Positions 36,455-46,939 are shown, numbered from the stretch's first letter. The stretch: DNA of 64,000 nt from Rhynchopus euleeides (GCA_963210315.1 OY723307.1:1178001-1242000); one strand, 5' to 3'. Notes: generated from the letters alone by a model not told the origin. A program made the numbers and translations.

Positions 36455-39400
36455 TCATGCCTTGTCGACCATGGAGGAGATGTGCTTTTCAGCAAGCCAC
36501 CTCTGTTCTGCAGGGTCAGTACTGGTGGGAACAGCGGACCGCCCATCTGCGGGGGGTGCGGCGGCATCCGATGCCACCGGCGACGCGGCCCGCTTGCTGC
36601 CGGCCGCAGCCTTCGAGTTCTCCGCGACAAGATCCATATACTCCTGCATCTTCGCCGCAAGCTCCCGCTCGCTCTCGGTGAAACCCGCCTCCGGCTGACC
36701 CGCCCCACCTCCAGACGCAGCACCGCCAGCAGCATCTCCCTCCTCTTCGGATTCCCACCCCAGCTCATTCTTATGGCCGGTGTTGCTGCCATCCGCCGCC
36801 GACACCACACCGCCACCACCACCACCACCCTCCCCGCTGGGCGGGACGGCCGCATCATCGCTGTCCCAATCCAGGGCACTCGGGGGCACAGGAGTGCTCT
36901 GCGCCCCACCCCACGGGGCAAGGCCCACCCCCTTGTGTCCGGCCAGCTCCCCTGCACGCTGCACCTCCTGCTGCCCTGCAGGGGCAGGCTGCTTCTCCGA
37001 CGAGGGGTTCACGCTCCAAAAGTCATCCTGACTGGGGTTCGTCTCCTGCTGGTCCTTCGCCTCCGCAGCAGCCTCCGGCCCCCACCCACCCTCCCACCCG
37101 GCGCTGGCAGGCGCCGCCTGGGTCGACCCCGACACACTACCCCACGCAGTGGCTGCCCCCTGCTTGTCAGGCGCACCCACCTCCTTGGCTGGCACCGCCT
37201 CCGCCTCCGGCTTCTTCTCTGCGGGGGCTGCGCCCCACCCACCCTCCCACCCGCCATCGCCGGCAGGGGTAGGCTTGGCTGCCCCCGAGGCACCCCAGGC
37301 AGAGGGGGCGGCAGCCTTCTTCTCAGGCACACCCCAGGCGTCCCCTGCGGGCTCCGCCTCCGTCTTCCGCCCCCAGCCAGACCCATCCCACTTGGTGCCG
37401 GCGGGCGCAGGGGACACATCGGAGGTGCCCCACGCAGAGGTCTCCTCCTTGGAAGGGGCGGGCTTGGAGGGAGAGGGCGCTGCATCCCCCTCCTCGTCAG
37501 GCACGCCCCATGCGTTGGAGGTGGCTGCCCCCTGCTTGTCAGGCGCACCCCAGGCGTCTGCAGAGGAGGGTGTTGCTGATGTCTTCTCCTCGGGGACTCC
37601 CCACGTGGAGGACGACGCTTTCGATCCGGACGGGGATGGGGCGGCAGGCGCGCCCCACGCAGAGGGGGCCTTGGCAGAGGAGGATGAGGCAGTTTTTGGG
37701 GCCTCCTCCTCACCATACTGCTTGTCAGGCACGCCCCATGCGTCTGCAGGGGAGCTTTCCTTGGGAGCCGGGTCAGGCACACCCCAGGCGCCACCCCCCT
37801 CGGCCTCCGCCTCCGGCTTCTGCTCTGCGGGGGCTGCGCCCCACCCACCCTCCCACCCGCCATCGCCGGCAGGCGTCGGCTGGGATGACCCCGCACCCCA
37901 CGCATCGGCCGTGGCATCTCCGGTGCTGGGCCCTGCACCACCCCCCTCCTTGTCAGGCACGCCCCATGCAGAGGGTTCGTTGGAGGCGGGCGCCTCCTTC
38001 TTCTGATCGGGCACGCCCCATGCGTCTGCAGGAGGGGAGGCTTCGGGTGCCCAGTCGTCCACCTCGGGCGCTGCGTCAGGCTTCTGCTGCTGCTGGTCGG
38101 GCTTCCCCCAGGGCTGGTCAGCCTGAGGCTCGCCCCACTGGCTGCCAGGCTGCCCCTCCTGGGCATTCTCCTCACGCTGCGTCACAGGGGCTGCAGAGGA
38201 GGGCGCTGCGGCAGCCGCAGGCGGCGGCGGCAGCGGCGCCGCGCTGCACGGGTCCTCTGCAGGGGAGCCAGCATCACCCTCGTCGCCGCTGTTCTCAGGC
38301 GCAGAGGGGGCGATGGGCAGGCTGCCGTCAGCCGCACCGTCGGAGGCAGGGGTGACGTCCGGCACACCCGTGTCGCCATGCTGGGCTGCAGCGGCAGGCG
38401 CAGCCGCAGAGCCTGCCTCCTCCCAGGGGTCGACGCCGTCGTCCGGCTCTGCCTGCGCAGCGGGTTCCGCGTCGTCCCACGTGTCCTGCTCCGGCGGCGC
38501 GGTGTTGCCGGCAGCGGCGGTTGAGTCAGCCCAGGGGTCAACCGCGTCAGCAGCAGACCCGCCAGACGGCTCCTCCCCCCACCCCTCAGGCTCCGCAGCC
38601 GCAGCGGAGGACGACGGCGCGTCACCCCACCCCCCGGAAGCGGCGGTGTCAGAACCCCACCCCCCGCGGCTGTTCCCAGCGCCGTTGCCCCAGGAGGACC
38701 CCCCGCCGCCGCCATACCCCCCCTTGCTGCCCTTGGATGAGGAGGCGTCGCCCTTCGATGCGGTGGAGCCCTTCGCCTGCTCCATCGTCTCCCTTGAGAA
38801 GGAGTAGGCCTGGGGGGCTGCGCCCCACCCCTTGCTGCCGCCTTTGGAGGAGTCGTAAGAAGAGGAGGAGGAGGAAGCCCCCTTGTATCCCTTCGAAGAG
38901 GATGCCTCCCAGCCGCCCTTTCCGCTGCCCCAGGTGTTGGAGGTGTCGCCCCACCCGCCGCTGCTGCCGCCCTGGCCCCAGTCGCCGGTGGCAGAGGTGC
39001 TGGACCCCCACCCCCCGTGGCTGTTTCCGGTGTCGTTGCCCCAGGAGGACCCCCCGCCGCCGCCATACCCCCCCTTGCTGCCCTTGGATGAGGAGGCGTC
39101 ACCCTTCGATGCGGTGGAGCCCTTCGCCTGCTCCATCGTCTCCCTTGAGAAGGAGTAGGCCTGGGGGGCTGCGCCCCACCCCTTGCTGGAGCCCTTAGCA
39201 GAGGCGCCTTTGGAGGAGTCGTAAGAAGAGGAGGAGGAGGAAGAAGCCCCCTTGTAGCCCTTCGAAGAGGATGCCTCCCAGCCGCCCTTTCCGCTGCCCC
39301 AGGTGTTGGTGGTGTCGCCCCACCCGCCGCTGCTGCTGCTGCTGCCGGCATTCGCACCCTTCCCCCCGGTAGCGGGAGGGGCTGCTGTGCCCCACTGGTC

Positions 39401-40966
39401 GCCGCTGGAGGAGGTCCACCCACCACCTGCAGCAGCAGTGTTGGAGTCACCCCACCCGCTGGGTGTGCTGGCGCTAGATTTGCCACCCTTGCCGCCAGTG
39501 CCCCAGCTGCTGTCGGTGGTGTTGCCCCACCCGCCGCTGCTGCCCTTTCCCCCGCCGGCGGCAGCGGAGCTGGAGTCGCCCCACCCGCCGGGTGTGTTTC
39601 CGCTTGATTTGCCGCCCTTGCCCCCGCCGTCTGCGGGGTTGGCGCTGCCCCACCCGTTGCTGCTGCTGGAGCCCCCGCCCTTGCCGCCGGTGCCCCAGCT
39701 GGAGCTGCTGCCTTCCTTGGCCCAACCCCCACCCGCAGTGTTGGAGGCGCCCCAATCGCCACCGTCTGTGCCCCAGCTGCCAACTGTGGCAGCGTTGGAG
39801 TTGCCGCCACTGCTGCTGCTGCTGCCGGCATTCGCACCCTTGCCCCCGGTAGCGGGAGGGGCTGCTGTGCCCCACTGGTCGCCGCTGGAGGAGGTCCACC
39901 CACCACCTGCAGCAGCAGTGTTGGAGTCGCCCCACCCGCTGGATGTGCTGGCGCTTGATTTACCACCCTTGCCGCCAGTGCCCCAGCTGCTGTCGGTGGT
40001 GTTGCCCCACCCGCCGGCTGCGCTGCTGCTCGATTTGCCACCCTTCCCCCCGGCAGCACCGTTGGAGTCACCCCACCCGCCGGAGGCGCCGCCACCATCC
40101 TTGCCCCCAGCACTGGCGGGGGCAGCGCCCCAGCCGCCGCTGGGAGCAGCGGTGGAGTCGGGAGCAGCGCCCCACCCGCTGCTGCTGGCGTTCGCACCCT
40201 TCCCCCCGGTAGCGGCAGGGGTTGCTGTGCCCCACTGGTCAGCGCTGGAGGAGGTCCACCCACCATCGGCGGCAGCAGTGTTGGAGTCGCCCCACCCGCT
40301 GGATGTGCTGGCGCTTGACTTGCCACCCTTGCCGCCAGTGCCCCAGCTGTCGGTGGTGTTGCCCCACCCGCCGCTGCTGCCCTTCCCCCCACCGGCAGCA
40401 GCGGTGCTGGAGTCGCCCCATCCAGCCCCGCCGCCTGATTTGCCACCCTTGCCCCCACCGGCAGCGGCGGTGTTGGAGTCGCCCCACCCGCCGGCTGTGC
40501 TGCTGCTGGAGCCCGCTCCTCCCTTGCCCCCGCCGCCCGCATCGGCGCCGGCACCCCACTGGGCGCTGCTGCCGCCGCCGCCACCCCAGCCCGTTTGCTG
40601 CGCACTGCTTGCAGAAACCCCCCCACTCTGCCAGCTTGCTTTGGCCGCGCTGCCCTGCGCGTCACTGGGGGTCGCTGTGGGGGCCCAGGAGTCGGACGCA
40701 CCACCCTGCCAACCCGCAGGGGGTGGCTGTGCCGCCTGTGCCGCCCAGGAGCTGGTAGGGTTCGCCCCCTTCGCACCGCCGTTCGGCGCAGAGGAGCTGG
40801 CGCTGTTGCCCCACTGCTGAGCGGCCGTGCCTCCCCAGCCCCCAGAACCGGCCCCGCTTCCCCAGTCATTGGAGGGCCCGCCGCGGCCCCTGTCAGCAGT
40901 TGGTGGCGGCTGCTGGGTGGCGGCGTTCCAGTTTCCTGTGTCACCCGCCCATTCCGGGTTGAACAT
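36455..40966 (-). CDS. Giant GW/WG-repeat protein, Argonaute-hook-like
   Basis: A single exon of 1503 codons. I count about 84 tryptophans (5-6 percent), most in GW, WG or GWG context within Gly/Ser/Ala/Lys-rich, disordered sequence. The N-terminal two thirds is built of units such as SSGWGDSNTAAAGGG and GGWGNTTDSSWGTGGKGGKS; two long units with KGWGAAPQAYSFSRETMEQ are a recent duplication. The C-terminal third changes to an acidic, Pro/Ala-rich form with SAWGVPDK and GGWEGGWGAAPAE. The last 80 residues (FTESERELAAKMQEYMDLV to the end) are not repetitive and may be a helical module. Such spacing is typical of Argonaute-binding proteins (GW182, SPT5L, NRPE1), but no companion domain confirms this. 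Rapid repeat turnover alone is the other reading. The ATG lies 17 bases after a pyrimidine tract plus CGCAG. Confidence 0.85.
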   Translation of the reverse strand: MFNPEWAGDTGNWNAATQQPPPTADRGRGGPSNDWGSGAGSGGWGGTAAQQWGNSASSSAPNGGAKGANPTSSWAAQAAQPPPAGWQGGASDSWAPTATPSDAQGSAAKASWQSGGVSASSAQQTGWGGGGGSSAQWGAGADAGGGGKGGAGSSSSTAGGWGDSNTAAAGGGKGGKSGGGAGWGDSSTAAAGGGKGSSGGWGNTTDSWGTGGKGGKSSASTSSGWGDSNTAAADGGWTSSSADQWGTATPAATGGKGANASSSGWGAAPDSTAAPSGGWGAAPASAGGKDGGGASGGWGDSNGAAGGKGGKSSSSAAGGWGNTTDSSWGTGGKGGKSSASTSSGWGDSNTAAAGGGWTSSSGDQWGTAAPPATGGKGANAGSSSSSGGNSNAATVGSWGTDGGDWGASNTAGGGWAKEGSSSSWGTGGKGGGSSSSNGWGSANPADGGGKGGKSSGNTPGGWGDSSSAAAGGGKGSSGGWGNTTDSSWGTGGKGGKSSASTPSGWGDSNTAAAGGGWTSSSGDQWGTAAPPATGGKGANAGSSSSSGGWGDTTNTWGSGKGGWEASSSKGYKGASSSSSSSYDSSKGASAKGSSKGWGAAPQAYSFSRETMEQAKGSTASKGDASSSKGSKGGYGGGGGSSWGNDTGNSHGGWGSSTSATGDWGQGGSSGGWGDTSNTWGSGKGGWEASSSKGYKGASSSSSSYDSSKGGSKGWGAAPQAYSFSRETMEQAKGSTASKGDASSSKGSKGGYGGGGGSSWGNGAGNSRGGWGSDTAASGGWGDAPSSSAAAAEPEGWGEEPSGGSAADAVDPWADSTAAAGNTAPPEQDTWDDAEPAAQAEPDDGVDPWEEAGSAAAPAAAAQHGDTGVPDVTPASDGAADGSLPIAPSAPENSGDEGDAGSPAEDPCSAAPLPPPPAAAAAPSSAAPVTQREENAQEGQPGSQWGEPQADQPWGKPDQQQQKPDAAPEVDDWAPEASPPADAWGVPDQKKEAPASNEPSAWGVPDKEGGGAGPSTGDATADAWGAGSSQPTPAGDGGWEGGWGAAPAEQKPEAEAEGGGAWGVPDPAPKESSPADAWGVPDKQYGEEEAPKTASSSSAKAPSAWGAPAAPSPSGSKASSSTWGVPEEKTSATPSSADAWGAPDKQGAATSNAWGVPDEEGDAAPSPSKPAPSKEETSAWGTSDVSPAPAGTKWDGSGWGRKTEAEPAGDAWGVPEKKAAAPSAWGASGAAKPTPAGDGGWEGGWGAAPAEKKPEAEAVPAKEVGAPDKQGAATAWGSVSGSTQAAPASAGWEGGWGPEAAAEAKDQQETNPSQDDFWSVNPSSEKQPAPAGQQEVQRAGELAGHKGVGLAPWGGAQSTPVPPSALDWDSDDAAVPPSGEGGGGGGGVVSAADGSNTGHKNELGWESEEEGDAAGGAASGGGAGQPEAGFTESERELAAKMQEYMDLVAENSKAAAGSKRAASPVASDAAAPPADGRSAVPTSTDPAEQRWLAEKHISSMVDKA
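38650..39320 (-). repeat. Duplicated unit of about 360 bp in the GW-repeat gene
   Basis: The segments at about 38680-38960 and 39040-39320 repeat the same order: GGYGGGGGSSWGN, STASKGDASSSKGSKGG, KGWGAAPQAYSFSRETME, SSYDSSKG and SGKGGWEASSSKGYKG. The copies differ by a few codons and by small insertions, so the duplication is recent. Confidence 0.8.
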
Positions 40967-43268
40967 CGCCTGGCACTACGCGCTGCGATAGGCAGCAGAG
41001 AGGGGGGGAAGGGGGGAGGGTGGTTATGATTTCCCCTCGCTCTCTCTCCCCCTCCGTCTCTCTGCTCTGCGGGTGGTGGTGGTGGTGGGGTGGGGGTGGT
41101 GGTGACATGCAAAGGCTCCACAGCCGAGCAGCGGGCTGGTCTGGCCAGGGTGGTGACCCACACCATTCGCTGTGCAAAGATAGGCAACAGTCTCCTGCAC
41201 GTACAGGGTCTAGTGGAAGATGATCAAATTGCTGGCCTCGCCCCCGTAGTGGCACACTGCAGTCGGCCAACTTGCGAAGAAATGCTGCAGATTGCCGCCT
41301 CTCTGATATCCCACTCCCTTCGTGCCACGCTGATTCAGTCCCGTGTTGCCTGCGTGAAGCTGGACTCTTCGCCAATGGGATGGCTGGACCTTCTCGCTGT
41401 TGTCATCGGTGTCGTCGTCACAGAGGGGTACAAAGAGGTGTTTATTGGGGTCATCCCCCTGGAGAAGGGAAACGCAGATGCCCATTTCAACAGCCTGATG
41501 GTACTTTTGGACTGCAGTGCCAGTGGGCTGGAGAGCTCCACAACACCGTTCAGCAGCAGCCGCGCTTAGCTTGCAGTTTAGTTATTGATGCGTTGACGCT
41601 TCGCACCACAAACGGTTGAACCCCTGAATAAACATCACACCCTTCAGTCTGGCGTGTAGAACACACTCTGCACAAAAAGCGGTGGGGGAAGGAGGAGGAG
41701 GTGGTGGTGGTGGGTGGGGCGAACTTCGGTTAACCCCAGACGGTTTACTCCCCAGCAGGAGGGGGGTGGGAGGGGATTTCCAATACCACTGCCTCTTACC
41801 CCACCCCCCTCTTTACGCACTCTGTCCTGTTTTGCATGTCGCCATGGCCAGCAACACCGAATCCGTGTGATGCTTGACCGAGGCAGTGGGGTCTGGGACA
41901 GTCTGAAGTGGCGCAAACCCTGGCCTTTGCCATGTCCTCGTTCACGGTTCTATGTTACTTGAATAAGATTTCTGAGGGGTTTTGACAATTCCTCGCGCAC
42001 AATCGCTCCCCATTCTCCAAAAAGGTTGTTTTGCGTGCGGAATCGTCAACGCATCATACGAAAGTACAGTGCAGGAAGAGGTTTTTGTGCGGAAGAGCTG
42101 AAGGGATGATGTTAGCTTGTGCCGGACCCTCGTTGGCACGAACGGCGTGCTTCATTCACACAACGTTATATTCCACAGCCAGGACTATAGCTCTGCTTGA
42201 TGCAAGAGGCAAGGACGGGTCAGGGGGGAGAGAGGTGGGGAGATATCTAATGAAATAAGGAAATCGCATCTCTTTCGCTTTGGTATGAATACCCTGCCCC
42301 AGCAATGCCTTGGGGGGCAAGGCAGCTGGGACAAAAAACAAGGGATGCCGCTTTGTGTGCCAAAGCCGGGGAAAACAAAGGCAACACACACACACCCTTT
42401 GCTGCAGAGGCTGTCGTTGCTGCCCAAAAGCGCTGCCCGCGCCGTCTTGTTTGGCACGGACAGGAGGCATGTTGTGGCATCGAAAAACATCCCCGTTTCA
42501 TCTATCATACGTGACTGATCTCCGCCAAGGACAACAGCCTTTTAAACAACGAACCCTGACACCTCCCCCCGGCCCCCACGGCACAGACATTTTTTTTGTA
42601 ATAGCGAATATCCTCTAAATGACGCAATCATCGGGACATGGCACATGGTCATACAGGGGCTGTTTACTGTTTTGAGAAACCCTGTTCCCTGACCTGAGAG
42701 TTTGCGGTGGGGGGGGAGGGGGGGGGGGGCAAGGAATCGGGTGCGACAGCGCAAAGGGGGTTGGAGCATGGCCACGCATGTACTCCCCCCCCAGGGGGGT
42801 GGTGAGGCAAGCAAGGCGTTGCTCTCTGTCGCAGCCCTGCAGCGTTTTCGCAGAGATATTCCACCTGAAGTGGGAAGAGGGGGAGGAAGAACCAGGGGAG
42901 CTGGTTTGCTGCATATGCGTGCAGTATGACTGAAAACAAACCGGGAACCCTGGGCGGAAAGAATAACCGAGCACTTCCCCCTCCAATCTCCATCTGAAAA
43001 GCTCTGTTGAAATACAGGGGAATACAATACGCCAGGCTTCCACGCCGCCACCACCAGAAGTGAGACTGCGTACCATATTTCCATGCAGCGCAGGCAGGCA
43101 TGCAGTCGCACAACAGGCATGCAATCCAACCCACTTTCCTTCAGAAACGAGAGGATTGCAATGCCGCAATGTTGATTTTTTCGTTTTCAGATTCGGCAAA
43201 AAAATAGACCCCCCCACCCCCCACCTCCTCCAGCAGCGCACCTTCCCCTCCCAACACCCCTCCAAAGG
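40967..43268. other. Region between the GW-repeat and second E2 genes
   Basis: A plus-strand frame (41090-41569, no early ATG) is composition-wise the most protein-like sequence here, followed by an AATAAA at about 41624; it is not assigned. Dispersed repeat F fragments lie near 42350-42480. The motif TGATGCGTTGACGCTTC occurs at about 41586 and near 45155, and as TGATGCGTTGACGATTC on the complement near 42040. A G run lies at 42700-42729. Confidence 0.4.
40983..41030 (-). promoter_or_regulatory. Probable splice (trans-splice) acceptor of the GW-repeat gene
   Basis: On the sense strand a tract of C and T (CCCTCCCCCCTTCCCCCC type) leads into CTGCCTATCGCAG, 17 bases before the ATG. No upstream coding exon is evident, so this is either a 5'-UTR intron end or a spliced-leader acceptor. 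Confidence 0.5.
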
Positions 43269-45742
43269 TCACAGCCTCGCAAGGGCTGCAAGGGCAGCAT
43301 GCTTCACATCATGGGGTGTTGCAGGGGAGGCTACCTGCCTCCCCATCCCGTAGGTGCCAGCGGGGAAGCAGTAGTCGGGCGGGCTCGCTTTGGGCAGGCG
43401 GGATTGCGAGAGCCACGACTTGATTTGGCGGGAGATGTGTGCCTTCTTGAGGCGGAAGTGCGTCTGGATCACGTCTTGGAAAACACTGCCGGACTTTCCA
43501 AGCTGCTCGAGCATGCCGACCTGCAGAAGGGAGAGAGATGTGAAACAAATTGAGGTGGGTGCGGTGCGTGTTCGCTTCTTTGAACAAATCTTTTATTGGC
43601 TGTGTTCGTAGCGCCCCCTGGAGAGAGGGGCCGCTGTTCCGTGTTCTTCTCCTGGCCCCCTCATTGATTTCGCTCTGGGTTGGCACTGAAGGTCAACATA
43701 CCTTGACGGTGAACAGGCGGATGTATTCGTTGTAGCCCAATGCCCGTTCCTTCCCCTCGTTCTCATAGCCCGGCTCGTTGTAGTAGGGCTCGCTGACAAG
43801 GATGAGGGCCTGGATGGAGAGCAGGACCTGGAGGAGGGTGGACTTGCCGGGGATCCAGCCCGGGCCGGACCAGGTGCCCAGCAGGCTGAGGCACACCTTC
43901 CCGTTGGCGTAGAGGTTGGGGTTCATCCGGATGTTGCCGCCCGACGTGTCGACCAGCTGCACCTGCGGCGGCACGTCGGGGTAGGTCGGGGGGAGGTAGA
44001 TGTCGAACGTGAAGCACCCGTTCTCATAGGGTGTCCCTGCAGGGCCGATGATCAGCGCCTTCAGGGCGTCGTTCCGCTCCTCGTCGACACGCAGGAAGAT
44101 CCCCGAGTCCCACGTCACAGGCAGGTTCGTCGCCATCGTCGACAGCTCCTTCATCCTCTTCATCATCTCTGTGGAAGAACGGGCCGACTCCCGGACCTGC
44201 TTGGCGAAGACATGCCTTGACACCAGGGGTACCATCTCCACACGCTTCTTGCTGAGAGCTTCGATGTACTGTGCCGCCTCCTCCCCTCCACCATCCAGCC
44301 CCTCATCCTGGGCTGACGGCTCGCTCTGCAGCGTCGATGCTGCAGGCTGCAGGATGGCGTTCTCTGCAACATGCCGCCGCACCGCCTCGATGGAGTCGCG
44401 TATCGTCATCGCCATGCTCTGGGCAGCTATGGTGTCATCATCGCCATCATCGTCACACCCAGCACTGTCCATGATGGACAGCGTGCCCTGCACGAAGAGG
44501 GCCGCCTGCTGCTCCATATTCTCCAGCAGCGACACCACGGAGGGGGTGCCGTGCTGCAGGAGTGTGCAGAGCTCGCCGCTGGAGGAGGCGGCCTTCAGCA
44601 GCTCGAACACGCTGTGGTAGAGCTCGCAGCGCTTTGACATGTCGATCATCGAGTCGTTGCGGAGCAGCGAGCAGAGCGGGCGTGTCAGGGAGCCGGTCGC
44701 CGCTGCTGCGAAGTCTGGGTACAGCGGCAGCATGACGGTGCCGGAAGAGCCGCGGGGCATCTCGCGCAGCTCGGTGGCGCACTGCAGCACCTTTGCCCGG
44801 ATGGCGGCGTCGGCGCTGCGCTCAAGCGCCTGTGGGTTGATGCCCTGCGGCACCACGCGTGGCTTGGCAGACCCCTTCTTCCCCCGCCCGCCGCGCTTTG
44901 GGGGTGGCGGTGGAGGCGGCGGCCGCGGCGCAGCACGGACCACCCCGCTGTATTCTTTGGCAACAGCCTGGTCGAGCTCGCGCAGCGCCTTGGCAAAAGA
45001 CGTCTGCTGGTAGAGCGCGTCCAGCATTGGAGCCGGCTTGGATGACACCATCTGCGAGAAGGCGGGGTGGTGGTGGTAGGGGGGGGGGGGGGGGGAAACC
45101 GCCATTGCCCCGAAAATGTCACTCCAGTACAGCCGCTCTTTACTCGTATTTTGTTTGTGATGCGTTGACGCTTCCACACACAAAACCTCAACTCCTGTGA
45201 TGGGGGAGGCTAGTGGTGTGCGGAGCACGTTTGGCTGTGGTGGAGTGACATTTTCTGCTCACAAGTGTGCGTAAAAAACCAAGGCGCAAAAAATGCTCAA
45301 GACCCAAACTCTCTTTCTGTCTCTCCCTTCATCATGGTTGAAAGGGTTCCCCTGCCCCCCCGACAGAAGGGCTCTGACATACATCGGCAAGGCTGGAGAG
45401 AGGCAGCGTCACGCCAGCATCGCGTGCCCAGATGATACCGCTGTCATAGTCGAGCAGCGGGTTCGGGTCGTGCCTTTGAACCTGTGTTGGGGGGTGAGGT
45501 GCGTTGAGGTGAACGGCCACAGCAAATCCCCCCCACCCCCCCCTGCCACCAACACCACGCCCTGGGGGCAGGGACTCCATCCTTTTGCACACCTTGTCAT
45601 CCACGCGGGAAAGCAGCGACACGCCCGGAGCCGGGTCGTCATCTTCCACAAGGTCCACCACCTCTGTGCGTGCCTTCTTCACCGGAGGCTCTGACTGAGC
45701 TGCACTCGCGCCGCTCTTTGCATTTTTCCTCTTCGCAGGCAT
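43269..45742 (-). CDS. BIRC6/UBE2O-type ubiquitin-conjugating enzyme (E2), paralogue 2
   Basis: Exons at 45742-45593, 45481-45383, 45051-43702 and 43520-43269 join throughout in phase 0 (donors GTGTGC, GTATGT, GTATGT), giving 616 residues. Exon 1 has a basic patch (PVKKAR) followed by VVDLVEDDD, a good match to a SUMO-interaction motif. Exon 2 (HDPNPLLDYDSG) is homologous to the 35961-35860 exon of paralogue 1, which confirms the model. Exon 3 opens with MVSSKPAPMLDALYQQ, has a Pro run and a basic GGRGKKGSAKPR stretch, and then the shared helical region and UBC domain with the active-site Cys in GKVCLSLLGTW. The last exon (VGMLEQLGKSGSVFQDVIQT) also aligns with paralogue 1. The ATG lies 32 bases after CTCTCAGCAG. 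It presumably transfers ubiquitin, perhaps to sumoylated targets; the latter is inference. Confidence 0.9.
43770..44169 (-). repeat. 400-bp block matching 33481-33880, E2 paralogue 2
   Basis: See the paralogue-1 block. The boundaries are abrupt: outside them the paralogues differ in sequence, length and encoded residues (for example around 43735-43769). Confidence 0.85.
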
Positions 45743-46684
45743 CGCTACCACCCACCCACACACGGATCCCTTGCCTGCTGAGAGGCACACAAGCTATTGG
45801 AGATGTATCAGGCTGTGTGGGGCGGCTGCACTCACAGGCGTGCGTGCATCAGTGACACCCACTGCTTGTCGACCCTGTGGGGATGTGTGTGCCTGCTGCA
45901 AATGCGTTGAAACTCAGAGGGTGTCTGAGACGCAAAGGGGTCCCACATAATGTGCTGATCCCTGATCCCGACAGGCACTTGCGCTGGGCGGGGCCTTTCA
46001 AGGGGGAGAGGTGGGGGGTGGGGGGGAGGCACAAGACGACAGACCTGGCATACATTCCTCTGCAGGGCTGCTCCCTGTTTCTCTTTCTTTTCCCTTCCTA
46101 TCCTTCGTACTCTCTTAGGCGCTGAACGGAACAACTCAGCCAACACTATCGCCTGGGTGGAAATGCAAGGGTGGAAAAGCGGCGATCGGCTGTCTCACAG
46201 CAATCTACGTTTGAGAAAGTTCAGGGGGCGGGAGGGCCGGGAAGTTTAACTTGTGACACGCGGGTGGGGACTCTGAGGCCCAGACCGAAAAGTCCAGACC
46301 TATGTTTGGAGCAGCGTCGCCGCTGCATTGTGTAAAGAGGTAAGACATCATTGGCGGCAGGCCTGTCGCTAACTTTTCGATTTTGGAGATTTGGTGGGTT
46401 GACGCTCCTGTTTTGGGGGGGGATCAGGGGGGAAAACACTAGGGGTCAATTTTTCTCGCGCGCGCTTCGCGCGCGCTCGTGTTGTTGCCAAATTTTCCCA
46501 TCGGTGGACCACTAGGTGGGCACGGTGTGAGGCGCTGGGTTCCTTCCGTGGTTCCTCTCCTGCTCGCGCCGTCGGGTGCCGGAGGAAACCAAAAAATGGC
46601 TTTCGGGACCATGATTTCGACGCTGCCCCCTGATATGTCACGGCCGTCAAAGCGCAAGGACTTGGTTACTAGACGGGCACGCGA
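45743..46684. other. Intergenic, 5' of the second E2 gene
   Basis: The stretch begins with the probable acceptor CTCTCAGCAG (AG at 45775-45776). A perfect palindrome CGCGCGCTTCGCGCGCG lies near 46458. No gene is recognised. Confidence 0.4.
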
Positions 46685-46921
46685 GATGGGGGGTCTGGGG
46701 GGCAGAGCCCCCCAGCCGCCGGAGGCCACGGTAGTGAGCATCTGTTCATTGTGGGCGTACAGATTCTGTGTGAGTTGGCTGCGTCCTCCTGAGGCTACTG
46801 GAGTGGGTGGATTCCCTGACCCGGTGGGAATCGAATGACTTGAGTACGAGACATACGCCACAGGGGGGTCTGGGGGGCGGAGCCCCCCAGCCGCCGGAGG
46901 CCACGGTAGTGAGCATCTGTT
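46685..46921 (-). repeat. Pair of GGGGGGCTCCGCCCCCC hairpins, related to the interior of the 791-bp hAT-type elements
   Basis: Two units (about 46688-46744 and 46863-46921), each reading GAACAGATGCTCACTACCG or near variants, then GGCCTCCGGCGGCTGG and a G6/C6 hairpin on the minus strand. They are 175 bp apart; the same paired arrangement, about 165 bp apart, lies inside both hAT-type copies. No terminal repeats surround this pair, so it is either a decayed relative or an independent source. Confidence 0.65.
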
Positions 46922-46939
46922 CCTGCAAAACCATACTCT

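Noticed and set aside
39303-40820. 505-codon plus-strand frame opposite the GW-repeat gene
   Set aside because: It is a Pro/Leu-rich mirror of the GW/Ser/Gly repeats on the coding strand, a shadow of the real gene.
41090-41569. 160-codon plus-strand open frame ending SGLESSTTPFSSSRA
   Set aside because: It is protein-like in composition and followed by AATAAA, but it has no early ATG, no homology and is opposite to all host genes. Kept as unassigned.
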